Source of the DNA: an uncultured Bacteroidales bacterium
GTDB lineage: Bacteria > Bacteroidota > Bacteroidia > Bacteroidales > UBA11471
Direction of reading: 5' to 3'
Length of the DNA stretch: 64,000 bases
NCBI GenBank assembly: GCA_944325415.1
Contig: CALUZW010000006.1
Span: 62,001-126,000, forward strand
A program made the position numbers and the translations under genes. The notes under the pieces are model-generated. The model was given only the letters and a program-made list of their open reading frames with translations. It made no database searches and was not told the origin of the DNA. Numbering within the stretch: position 1 is the stretch's first letter; every line of letters begins with the position of its first letter. Below are positions 9,266 through 16,565 of this stretch, one piece after another.

Positions 9266-10156
9266 TCACGCTTGTGTGATGCCGAGCAGTTGTTGTGCCC
9301 CTTGTGCCGTGATGTCGATAATGCGGTAGCGGGGTTGCTTCCACAGACGGGCTGCCTGCTGGTAGAGCGTGTCGACGGGCGTGTCGGCCTCGTCGCTTTC
9401 AAAGAAGAGGGTACCCGGTGCGGCCTCTTTCAGGGTGTCGGGGTTGTATCGGGGGCCGATGCACAGGAGCAATCCTTCCCGGCGCAGCTGCTCGGCCTGC
9501 TGTGGTTTCCCGCGAAAGCCGTGTATCAGCCACCATTGGGTGGGACGTCTCCGGCGTTTGAGGGCGATGAGCGTGTCGAAAGCCTTCACACAGTGTATGA
9601 TAAGGGGCTTGCCGAGGCGTTCCGAGAGGTCGATGTGTCGCTCGAAAATTTCGATTTGGCGACTCAGCTCGCCTCCGCGTGTGGTGTCGAGACCGCACTC
9701 GCCGATGGCAACGACCTGCGGCAGGGCGGCGATGCGTACGATTTCGGCCCAGTCGGCTTCGGTCGCGGTGTCGCTCTGGTAGGGGTGGATACCGGCCGAG
9801 AAACGGCAGTCGGGGCGCTCCTCGACGATTGTCGGCGGGTAGTGTGGATAGGGGTTGCAGACGGCATACTCCCGTTCGTCGACGGGGCGCAACCGGTGGG
9901 TGTGCATGTCGTAGCGGGTGATGCTCGGCACGGGGTCGTAGCCGCTTCCGCCCCAGGGGTGGCAGCTGGCTATGCGCCGCAGGGCCAGCCACAGACCGAG
10001 TCCCGGGCCGTGCCGGCGTATGGCGCCGATGGCGTATTGCGAGCAGGTGGGCACATAGCGGCAGCTGGGTGGTTTCAACGGGGAGATGCAGGCCCGGTAG
10101 AAGTATATGGGGAGCAGCAGGAGGGCCGATACTGCTTTTCTGATGAGCCGCATCAT
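9266..10156 (-). CDS. Fusion of YidD-like membrane insertion factor and TatD-like metal-dependent hydrolase
   Basis: One continuous 296-codon frame. Residues 1-77 match YidD: a membrane-proximal hydrophobic start, Pro-Thr-Cys-Ser near 36-39, and [11 protein letters not shown] at 66-76. YidD helps insert inner-membrane proteins and is normally a separate protein of about 70-85 residues beside rnpA. Residues 82-296 form a short TatD-like nuclease with metal-site residues in order: His-Thr-His 85-87, Glu153 in Gly-Glu-Cys-Gly-Leu-Asp, His188, His212 and Asp255. At about 215 residues this half is shorter than usual TatD (about 255-265). No stop or frame change separates the halves. An internal ATG at residue 84 could also allow a separate TatD product. 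It lies 19 bases after rnpA. Confidence 0.85.
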   Translation of the reverse strand: MMRLIRKAVSALLLLPIYFYRACISPLKPPSCRYVPTCSQYAIGAIRRHGPGLGLWLALRRIASCHPWGGSGYDPVPSITRYDMHTHRLRPVDEREYAVCNPYPHYPPTIVEERPDCRFSAGIHPYQSDTATEADWAEIVRIAALPQVVAIGECGLDTTRGGELSRQIEIFERHIDLSERLGKPLIIHCVKAFDTLIALKRRRRPTQWWLIHGFRGKPQQAEQLRREGLLLCIGPRYNPDTLKEAAPGTLFFESDEADTPVDTLYQQAARLWKQPRYRIIDITAQGAQQLLGITQA

Positions 10157-10175
10157 GGCAAGGTGGTGAGGAGGG

Positions 10176-10598
10176 TTAGGGGTTGGGTGTTTCTGCTGCT
10201 GCCTGGGCGATTTTCGCCGTCAGTTTCTGCAACATCTCTTTCATGCGCTTTTCGAGAGAGGCGTAGGGCTGTATCTTTTTGTCGAGATAGACGACGGCCA
10301 GCTCGACTTTCAGCCCGAGCTCTTGCAGCGGATTGTAAAGAAGCGCTTTGTTCAGGCGGTAGGCCTCCTTGATACAGCGGCGCAGCCGGTTACGCTTGAC
10401 GGCGCGTTTGAACCGTTTCTTGGGTACGCTCACCAGCAGGGCGGCGCGGGGGCTCTCTTCGCTTTCGTCGGCCTTGCTCACGGCGTAGACGATGCGGTAG
10501 GGGTAGGCGATAAACGACTCGCCGGAGAGAAATAGGTTGTTTACTCTTATTTCTCCCCGCAGACGTTCGGCATGAGTGAGTCGGTTGTCGCTGTTCAT
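10176..10598 (-). CDS. rnpA: Ribonuclease P protein component
   Basis: A 140-residue basic protein that assists the RNase P RNA in 5' maturation of tRNA. The ATG at 10596-10598 was chosen because the 13 upstream in-frame codons lack the family's features. The RNR signature is present as [13 protein letters not shown], followed by Ile-Lys-Glu-Ala-Tyr-Arg. It keeps the common rnpA-yidD adjacency and probably shares a transcript with hemD upstream and yidD-tatD downstream. The RNase P RNA gene is not in the window. Confidence 0.96.
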   Translation of the reverse strand: MNSDNRLTHAERLRGEIRVNNLFLSGESFIAYPYRIVYAVSKADESEESPRAALLVSVPKKRFKRAVKRNRLRRCIKEAYRLNKALLYNPLQELGLKVELAVVYLDKKIQPYASLEKRMKEMLQKLTAKIAQAAAETPNP

Positions 10599-10695
10599 AG
10601 GGGTTGCAGATGGGTGATAAAACGCACCTTGCCACACTTTCCCTCATTTGTTGCGGGCAGTTGTGGCAAGGTGTGAGGGTAGGGCCGCCTGGCGT

Positions 10696-11448
10696 TTATT
10701 TCTTGGCGGCTTTGCTTTGCTCTTTGAGGAAGAGGTCGAGTGCGGCGGTCATCGACGGTGCCTCGGGGCGCGGTGCCTCGCAGTCGAGACGCAGGCCGGC
10801 CTCTTTCACGGCTTTGGCCGTTGTGGGGCCGAAGGTTCCTATCTTGATGTCGCCCTGCTCGAAGTTGGGGAAGTTTTTCAGCAGCGACTGTATACCGGCC
10901 GGGCTGAAAAAGATGAGCATGTCGTAGTCGAACGGCTCGTCGGGACCGAAGTCGTTGCTCACCGTGCGGTACATCACGGCCTTGGTGTAGTTGATTTTGT
11001 GCTTGTCGAGCAGCGGATATTCGCCGTTGTTTACATCGGATACGGGCAGCAGGAACTTCTCGCTGTTGTGCTTGCTCAGCGCGGGTATGAGGTCGTCGAG
11101 CTTACCGGTGTTGCCGAAGAATATTTTGCGCTTGCGGTAGACGGTATATTTTTGAAGATAGAGGGCAATGGTCTCGGTCGTGCAGAAATATTTCATGGTT
11201 TCGGGTATGGTGACCCGCAGGCTTTCACACAGGGTGAAAAAGTGGTCAATGGCTGTACGGGCGGTGAAGATGACAGCCGTGTATTCGGGCAACGATATTT
11301 TTTGTTGACGGAATTCTTTCGATGACAGACCTTCTACTTTGATAAAAGGACGGAAGACAATGTTCACCCCGTATTTTTCGGCAATGTCGAAGTAGGGTGA
11401 TTTTTCTGATGGCTGGGGTTGTGAAACCAGTATCTTCTTGATTTTCAA
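10696..11448 (-). CDS. hemD: Uroporphyrinogen-III synthase
   Basis: A 250-residue enzyme that cyclises hydroxymethylbilane to uroporphyrinogen III in tetrapyrrole synthesis. It shows the two-lobed HemD layout: a first Rossmann-like half with Ile-Phe-Thr-Ala near 79-83, and a second half with Phe-Phe-Ser-Pro-Ala-Gly and Gly-Thr-Phe-Gly-Pro-Thr-Thr-Ala followed by Ala-Pro-Arg-Pro. HemD diverges strongly, so position beside a DUF4271 gene, a common Bacteroidota arrangement, adds support. A perfect TAnnTTTG (11537-11544, minus) lies in the 3' end of the DUF4271 gene and could give it its own promoter, though this may be chance in coding DNA. Confidence 0.9.
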   Translation of the reverse strand: MKIKKILVSQPQPSEKSPYFDIAEKYGVNIVFRPFIKVEGLSSKEFRQQKISLPEYTAVIFTARTAIDHFFTLCESLRVTIPETMKYFCTTETIALYLQKYTVYRKRKIFFGNTGKLDDLIPALSKHNSEKFLLPVSDVNNGEYPLLDKHKINYTKAVMYRTVSNDFGPDEPFDYDMLIFFSPAGIQSLLKNFPNFEQGDIKIGTFGPTTAKAVKEAGLRLDCEAPRPEAPSMTAALDLFLKEQSKAAKK

Positions 11449-11481
11449 AGTAATACGATTTATTGGTTAATAATAAATTGC

Positions 11482-12861
11482 TTATAAAATTCCCCAACTT
11501 TTACCTGCGAGAAGAAGGGGTGCTATTTCAAGGGCACAAAGGTACAAAATAAAGTAGAGTAAACTCCTAAAATCTCGCAAAAAAAGTTTTACGCCTTTGA
11601 TTATAAAGAGTATGCGGGTAAGCAAATAAAGAATTATTGCACAGATGAGACATATTTGTGCCGCTTCGGGCAGGTAGGTGGCCACGAAGGCAAAGGGGAA
11701 GAGGGCGATGCCCAGCAGAAGGTTGATGATGATGTGTGTGTCGCACCATTCCCGGCCGCGCGTGTCGGTCGAGAAGAGTGTTGTAAGCAGCACGAAGATG
11801 CCTTGCTGACAGAGAAAGTAGAGTGCGGCAGGCAGGGCAAAGAGCAAGGCGTTGGTCGCATATCCGCCGTGGAAAGGGAGGGGCAGGCCGGCCACATGCA
11901 GGGCGATGGCTCCCAACGTGCCTTCGATAATGAAGGTGAAGGCCAGGAAGATATTGCGCAGGTGGGCGTTGATGCCGATGAGGTGCTTGGTGGGGTTGCT
12001 GTCGCGGCGGTGTTCGGAGGTGCCGTCGCTCTGCCATGAGAATATCTTTTTGCGGTAGCGCACCGAGAGCAGGAAGAGAACGAGTCCGGCCAAAAGCAGC
12101 ACAAAGAGTCCGTCGTCCCGCAGGGGGGCATGGGCCGGGCGGAGAGGGGCCGGGAGTCCGGGCCGTATGTCGATGACGACCGCCGGAGGTTCGGCACTGA
12201 GGCTGTCGGCGACTGTTTCGAGGCTGTCGGTAGTTGTTGCCAGGCTGTCGGGACTCAGGAACAACGTGTCGCTTGCGGCCGGGAGATTTTCCGTGCCGGC
12301 GGCTTTGTTCTCGATGTTGGCGGTATCGGCGGTTGCCGGGATTTTGGCGGGAGAGTTTACCGACGTCCCGCTGTATGCGGCGGAGTCTCTCTCCGTGCTA
12401 TCGGCCGCTGTTGTTGTCGGGGTGTTCTCTTTTGTTGCCGACGGGTTTCCGAGGCTGATGGCTTCGGGTTCGGCGGTGGTGCTGTCGGCGGTTGGCGTGC
12501 CGACGATTTCCTGGCTTGTGGCGGGTGTGGTTACAGCTGTTTCACGGTTTGTGGTATCGTTTGTAGCCGGAAGGTTTCCGGCATCGGATACTTTGAGCCC
12601 CACGCCGGTGGTGTCGGTGGCTTCCGCGACCGAATCGGGGGTGTGTACGGCAGTTTCGGCGTATGGGGCTGTGCTGTCGACGGGCGCTGCATCTGTTGAG
12701 ACTGTCGTGTCGGCCGGGAGATTTTGCAAGCCGGCGGCTTTGTTCTCGATGTTGGTGGTATCGGCTGTTGCCGGGATAGCGTTTGCGACTGTCGCAACGG
12801 GGGTGGAGATGCTGTCGGGTATCTCGGTGAGATGGCGATATGTCGCGTGTGGCAGGAACAT
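11482..12861 (-). CDS. DUF4271 membrane protein with long Thr/Ala/Pro-rich N-terminal extension
   Basis: A 459-residue protein in two parts. Residues 1 to about 245 are low-complexity, rich in Thr, Ala, Ser, Asp and Pro, with a repeated block (about 29-52 and 174-198). Residues 250-270 form the first membrane segment, followed by a basic linker and about five to six more hydrophobic segments to the C-terminus, resembling the Bacteroidota-specific DUF4271 domain of unknown function. There is no obvious N-terminal signal peptide, so which side of the membrane the extension occupies is unclear. The gene ends 33 bases before hemD and starts 12 bases after a LOG-family gene. A link to haem synthesis rests only on conserved neighbourhood. 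The function is unknown. Confidence 0.8.
   Translation of the reverse strand: MFLPHATYRHLTEIPDSISTPVATVANAIPATADTTNIENKAAGLQNLPADTTVSTDAAPVDSTAPYAETAVHTPDSVAEATDTTGVGLKVSDAGNLPATNDTTNRETAVTTPATSQEIVGTPTADSTTAEPEAISLGNPSATKENTPTTTAADSTERDSAAYSGTSVNSPAKIPATADTANIENKAAGTENLPAASDTLFLSPDSLATTTDSLETVADSLSAEPPAVVIDIRPGLPAPLRPAHAPLRDDGLFVLLLAGLVLFLLSVRYRKKIFSWQSDGTSEHRRDSNPTKHLIGINAHLRNIFLAFTFIIEGTLGAIALHVAGLPLPFHGGYATNALLFALPAALYFLCQQGIFVLLTTLFSTDTRGREWCDTHIIINLLLGIALFPFAFVATYLPEAAQICLICAIILYLLTRILFIIKGVKLFLRDFRSLLYFILYLCALEIAPLLLAGKSWGIL
12268..12342 (-). repeat. Direct repeat copy B inside the DUF4271 gene
   Basis: Encodes residues about 174-198 of the DUF4271 protein (Ile-Pro-Ala-Thr-Ala-Asp-Thr...Lys-Ala-Ala-Gly...Leu-Pro-Ala). 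Nearly identical at DNA level to 12706-12777: the core of roughly 50 bases differs at only a few positions, closer than low-complexity coding alone would require. Confidence 0.8.
12706..12777 (-). repeat. Direct repeat copy A inside the DUF4271 gene
   Basis: Encodes residues about 29-52 of the DUF4271 protein, matching copy B at 12268-12342. It suggests internal duplication of a segment of the Thr/Ala-rich extension. Confidence 0.8.
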
Positions 12862-12873
12862 CGGTGTGTCGTG

Positions 12874-13461
12874 TTATATGACAGCCAGTTTGCTCAGCCG
12901 GCCGTCCCATTCGGGGGCGCGGTAGAGGGCCTCGATTGCCTCTTGCGGCGTGGCGGCGCTGCACCACATGGCCTGGTGTTCGGGTCGCATGAAGTGCTGG
13001 TCGGTGGCCCGGTCGAGCATTTGCAGCAGGGGGTCGTAGTAGCCGTCGACGTTGAGTACGACGATGGGGTGGAGGTAGAGCCCCAACTGTTTCCAGGTGA
13101 TGATTTCGAGCAGCTCTTCGAAGGTTCCGCACCCGCCGGGCAGGGCAATGACGGCGTCGGAGAGTGCCGCCATGCGCTGTTTGCGGCTGTGCATGTCAGG
13201 GGTGATTTCGATATTTTTCAGGGCCGGGTGGTTCCAGCCGTTGTCATACATGAAGCGGGGTATGACACCGACGATTTCGCCCCCCTCGGCCATCACGGCA
13301 TCGGCCAGTGTGCCCATCAGTCCCTGCCCGCCTGCGCCGTAGACACAGCGTATTCCTTCCCGGGCAAGTAGCTGCCCCAGAGCTTGTGCCGCCTCGAAGT
13401 AGACGGGGGCTACCCGTGAACTCGAAGCGCAGTAGACGCATACCGAGCCGATGGTTCTCAT
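12874..13461 (-). CDS. LOG-family nucleotide phosphoribohydrolase-like protein (TIGR00730 type)
   Basis: A 195-residue Rossmann-fold protein of the LOG/TIGR00730 family. Characterised members release the free base from (cytokinin) riboside 5'-monophosphates or related nucleotides. Visible signatures are Met-His-Ser-Arg-Lys (90-94) and Pro-Gly-Gly-Cys-Gly-Thr-Phe-Glu-Glu (108-116), the nucleotide-binding and catalytic motif, with Gly-Ala-Gly-Gly-Gln-Gly-Leu-Met-Gly near 42-50. The length is normal. Its physiological substrate in Bacteroidota is not established. It lies 20 bases after ychF and 12 before the DUF4271 gene on the same strand. Confidence 0.93.
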   Translation of the reverse strand: MRTIGSVCVYCASSSRVAPVYFEAAQALGQLLAREGIRCVYGAGGQGLMGTLADAVMAEGGEIVGVIPRFMYDNGWNHPALKNIEITPDMHSRKQRMAALSDAVIALPGGCGTFEELLEIITWKQLGLYLHPIVVLNVDGYYDPLLQMLDRATDQHFMRPEHQAMWCSAATPQEAIEALYRAPEWDGRLSKLAVI

Positions 13462-13481
13462 GTTGTGGGGTGCCGGCGGCC

Positions 13482-14585
13482 TTATACGTTGAAACGGAAG
13501 TGCATGATGTCGCCGTCTTGTACGACGTAGTCTTTGCCTTCGACATTGATTTTTCCGGCTTCACGGCAGGCGGCTTCGGAGCCGAGGGTTATGTAGTCGT
13601 CGTACTTGATGACCTCGGCGCGAATGAATCCTTTCTCGAAGTCGCTGTGTATGATGCCGGCGCATTGCGGGGCCTTGCTGCCTTTGAGGTAGGTCCAGGC
13701 CCGTACCTCGGGTTCGCCGGCGGTGAAGTAGGTTTCGAGGTTGAGCAGTTTGTAGGCAGAGCGTATGAGGCGCGACACGCCCGACTCTTCGAGGCCTATC
13801 TCGTTGAGGAACATCTGTCGCTCTTCGTATGATTCAAACTCGGCGATTTCCGACTCTATCTTGGCGGCTACGACAAGTATTTCGGCGTTCTCTTCTTTCA
13901 CGGCTTCGCGCACCCGCTCGACGTAGGCGTTTCCGCTCACGGCGCTGGCCTCGTCGACGTTGCATACATACATTACCGGCTTGTTGGTGAGCAGAAAGAG
14001 GTCATGGGCGATGCGCTGCTCGTCTTTGGTCTCGAAGGTTACCGTGCGGGCGGCTTTTCCCTGTTCGAGGGCCTCTTTGTAGCGGCTCAGCACGTCGTAG
14101 GCCAGCTTGGCGTTCTTGTCGCCGCCGGTCTGGGCCTGCTTCTGTACGCGGCTGATGCGGCTCTCGATGGTTTCGAGGTCTTTGAGTTGCAGTTCGTAGT
14201 CGATGATTTCCTTGTCTCTCACGGGGTCGACCGAGCCGTCGACGTGGGTGATGTTGTCGTCGTCGAAGCAGCGGAGCACGTGCAGTATGGCGTCGGTTTC
14301 GCGTATGTTGGCGAGGAATTTGTTGCCGAGCCCTTCGCCCTGGCTGGCGCCTTTGACCAGACCGGCGATGTCGACGATTTCGACCGTCGTGGGGACGATG
14401 CGTTGCGGGTGTACCAGCTCGGCCAGCTTGTTGAGCCGGTTATCGGGTACGGTGATTACGCCCACGTTGGGCTCGATGGTGCAGAAGGGAAAGTTTGCCG
14501 ATTGCGCTTTGGCGTTGGACAAACAGTTGAAAAGGGTCGATTTGCCCACGTTGGGCAGGCCCACTATGCCGCATTGTAATGCCAT
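13482..14585 (-). CDS. ychF: Ribosome-associated nucleotide-binding protein YchF (Obg family)
   Basis: A 367-residue cytoplasmic P-loop protein of the Obg/YchF family; characterised members hydrolyse ATP and associate with ribosomes. The ATG at 14583-14585 begins Met-Ala-Leu-Gln-Cys-Gly-Ile-Val-Gly and is preferred over the extended frame because a promoter element sits at 14615-14622. G1 is Gly-Leu-Pro-Asn-Val-Gly-Lys-Ser-Thr at 9-17, the switch region contains Asp-Ile-Ala-Gly-Leu-Val-Lys-Gly-Ala, and the C-terminal ~85 residues form the TGS domain ending in Asp-Gly-Asp-Ile-Met-His-Phe-Arg-Phe. Confidence 0.97.
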   Translation of the reverse strand: MALQCGIVGLPNVGKSTLFNCLSNAKAQSANFPFCTIEPNVGVITVPDNRLNKLAELVHPQRIVPTTVEIVDIAGLVKGASQGEGLGNKFLANIRETDAILHVLRCFDDDNITHVDGSVDPVRDKEIIDYELQLKDLETIESRISRVQKQAQTGGDKNAKLAYDVLSRYKEALEQGKAARTVTFETKDEQRIAHDLFLLTNKPVMYVCNVDEASAVSGNAYVERVREAVKEENAEILVVAAKIESEIAEFESYEERQMFLNEIGLEESGVSRLIRSAYKLLNLETYFTAGEPEVRAWTYLKGSKAPQCAGIIHSDFEKGFIRAEVIKYDDYITLGSEAACREAGKINVEGKDYVVQDGDIMHFRFNV

Positions 14586-15073
14586 TCTGTTTCTGATTTT
14601 TTGTTTTCTGCCCGCAAAAGTACAAAAAAACAGCAAACTATCCTATTCTCTCGCTCTTTCCGCTTTTCAAATCTTTCGGCTCGATTCTTATGCGTGTCGC
14701 TCCGCTGCCGGACGTTGCTGCACACGCGCTCCTGTGGAGGGGGCGTCACTACTCTTTTGCAGGACAGATACCCTCGTCAATGCCGGTCACGGCGTGTCTC
14801 TCTGCTGTTGCCGTGCAATTTCTTTACCCCGAATCGTGTGTTATACCGTAAAACTTCGTATTTTTAGCTTTTGAGAATAGAGGCTTACAGTTGCCGGTGC
14901 ATGGCTTTATTCTCGCAAGTTTAACGATAGTATAGCCTTGTTTCTGTTTTTTAGCAGATTGAAATTGTTGTATTACAGAACATTCGGCAAGAATATTTTT
15001 TACCCTTCTCCGTTTTTGGCGGCAGGTGTTCACATCCTCCCGTCGGAAACAAGGAAGATAACGATTGCAGTGT
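14586..15073. other. Intergenic region between divergent ychF and mscS-like genes
   Basis: 488 bases without a credible gene. Its only clear feature is the ychF promoter element (14615-14622, minus). No tRNA, strong hairpin or perfect TAnnTTTG facing the channel gene was seen. It is visibly more AT-rich on the right-hand side, where the channel gene's promoter should lie. Confidence 0.6.
14615..14622 (-). promoter_or_regulatory. Promoter -7 element for ychF
   Basis: TACTTTTG on the minus strand, a perfect TAnnTTTG match, 30 bases upstream of the chosen ychF ATG; this supports that start. Confidence 0.6.
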
Positions 15074-16402
15074 ATGGAAAATTTGGAGTATGTCGAGGAC
15101 AAATCGCGTCGTGTGGCCGAGCCGCTGTTGCACGCCATTAAGGAGTTTTTGAAAAATCTCGGTCTGAGTGCCGATGGAGTGGAGCGATGGGAGAGTCTTA
15201 TCTACTTGGTTCTCATTGTGCTTTTCTCTGTTTTGGCCGCCTGGTTGCTGCGTGTGGTGTTGCATCGCATATTTCTGCACTGGGCTCGTCACACCGGGAA
15301 TGAGGTGATGAAGACACTGATAAAGCGCCGTCTCTTTTCGAGCGTGGCCTGTATCTTCCCGCCGCTCATTGTCCTTGCTTTCTTGCCGTGGGTCTACCAG
15401 GACGCCCCCCATCTTATCGACTGGATAGGCCGCGTGTGCGGAGTCGTCTTTATCGTGGCGTTGTGTATCTACCTCAATCGGCTGGCCGATACCGTGTGGC
15501 ATCTGCTCTCCCGGCGCGATGAGTGGCGCGACCGTCCGCTCAAAGGGCTTGTGCAGCTCTTCAAGGGGGTACTCCTGGGAGTATCGGCTATTCTGGCCGT
15601 GGCCGTCTTTGCCGGAGTCTCGCCCATGAAACTGGTTACCGGACTGGGTGCCTTTGCTGCTGTGCTGATGCTGGTCTTTAAAGATGCCATTCTCGGTTTT
15701 GTGGCCGGCATACAGCTGGCCGAGAACGATCTCGTGCGACGGGGCGACTGGATTGTGTTGCCCGGCGGCATGGTGAACGGTGTTGTCGAAGACATCACGC
15801 TCGACACGGTGAAGGTGCGCAACTTCGACCATACGCTTGTTTCGTTGCCTCCCTACACACTGGTGTCGTCGACGATGCAGAACTGGCGGGCCATGACCGA
15901 GAGCGGCGGTCGGCGCATCAAACGGGCGTTTCTCATCGAGAACGACTCGGTGTCGGCCTGTACCGAGGCGCAACTCGACGCCTGGGCCTCCTTGCCCTAC
16001 ATGAAAGATTATATCGCCTCCAAGCGGCGCCAGCGCGATGCTGCCCGCGTCGAAAACACCAACAACTCCGAAGGGCTGGCCAATGGTACCATCGATACCA
16101 ATCTGGGGCTTTTCCGCGCCTATGTCAATATGTACCTCAGGCACTGTCCTACGGTGGCGCCCTCGTTTGAAATCATGGCCCGGCTGCTCGAACCTACCGT
16201 CAACGGCGTTCCGCTCGAAGTGTACTGTTTCACGACCGTTACCGAGTGGGTGGCTTTTGAGTCGGTGCAGAGTGAGATTGTAGAGCATATCCTTGTGGCG
16301 GCCGGGTGGTTCGGCCTCCGTATCTACCAGAATGCCTCAGGCTACGACTACCTGATGCAGGCCGAGATTACCGCCGGTAAAACGACTCCGCCACTGTCGT
16401 AA
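15074..16402 (+). CDS. MscS-family mechanosensitive ion channel
   Basis: A 442-residue inner-membrane channel that would open under membrane tension to release solutes on osmotic downshock. The ATG at 15074 was chosen over an in-frame TTG nine bases earlier. Four N-terminal membrane segments (about 43-64, 88-106, 119-137, 160-178) precede the pore-lining helix (about 182-212), which is rich in Gly and Ala and runs into the MscS beta domain with Arg-Arg-Gly-Asp-Trp-Ile-Val. The soluble C-terminal domain is longer than in small MscS and contains an insertion near 295-345, resembling the YbdG/MscM-type subgroup. It is a single-gene unit closed by a strong hairpin. Confidence 0.93.
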   Translation: MENLEYVEDKSRRVAEPLLHAIKEFLKNLGLSADGVERWESLIYLVLIVLFSVLAAWLLRVVLHRIFLHWARHTGNEVMKTLIKRRLFSSVACIFPPLIVLAFLPWVYQDAPHLIDWIGRVCGVVFIVALCIYLNRLADTVWHLLSRRDEWRDRPLKGLVQLFKGVLLGVSAILAVAVFAGVSPMKLVTGLGAFAAVLMLVFKDAILGFVAGIQLAENDLVRRGDWIVLPGGMVNGVVEDITLDTVKVRNFDHTLVSLPPYTLVSSTMQNWRAMTESGGRRIKRAFLIENDSVSACTEAQLDAWASLPYMKDYIASKRRQRDAARVENTNNSEGLANGTIDTNLGLFRAYVNMYLRHCPTVAPSFEIMARLLEPTVNGVPLEVYCFTTVTEWVAFESVQSEIVEHILVAAGWFGLRIYQNASGYDYLMQAEITAGKTTPPLS

Positions 16403-16438
16403 ACCGGTTTTCTCCCTCTCCGTTACAGAAAATGATGC

Positions 16439-16480
16439 AACAGCCCCGACAACTTTTTTTGCAGTTGTCGGGGCTGTTTG
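16439..16480 (+). terminator. Terminator after the MscS-like gene
   Basis: A perfect 16-bp inverted repeat (16439-16454 with 16463-16478) and an 8-base T-rich loop, between the convergent mscS-like gene and polA. The following T-run is short (TTTG), so termination strength is less certain than the stem suggests. Confidence 0.65.
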
Positions 16481-16513
16481 GTTTGATGAATATTGTTTGG
16501 TTTGATGAATATT
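16476..16513. repeat. Perfect 19-bp tandem duplication
   Basis: The unit GTTTGGTTTGATGAATATT occurs twice without a gap (16476-16494 and 16495-16513), beginning inside the last bases of the terminator hairpin and lying between convergent genes. It looks like a recent slippage or duplication event; two copies are too few for a functional claim. Confidence 0.85.
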
Positions 16514-16565
16514 AAAGTCTCGGCGGCGGGAATTCCGCGCTTTGCTGCTACCGGGACGGGGGCTG

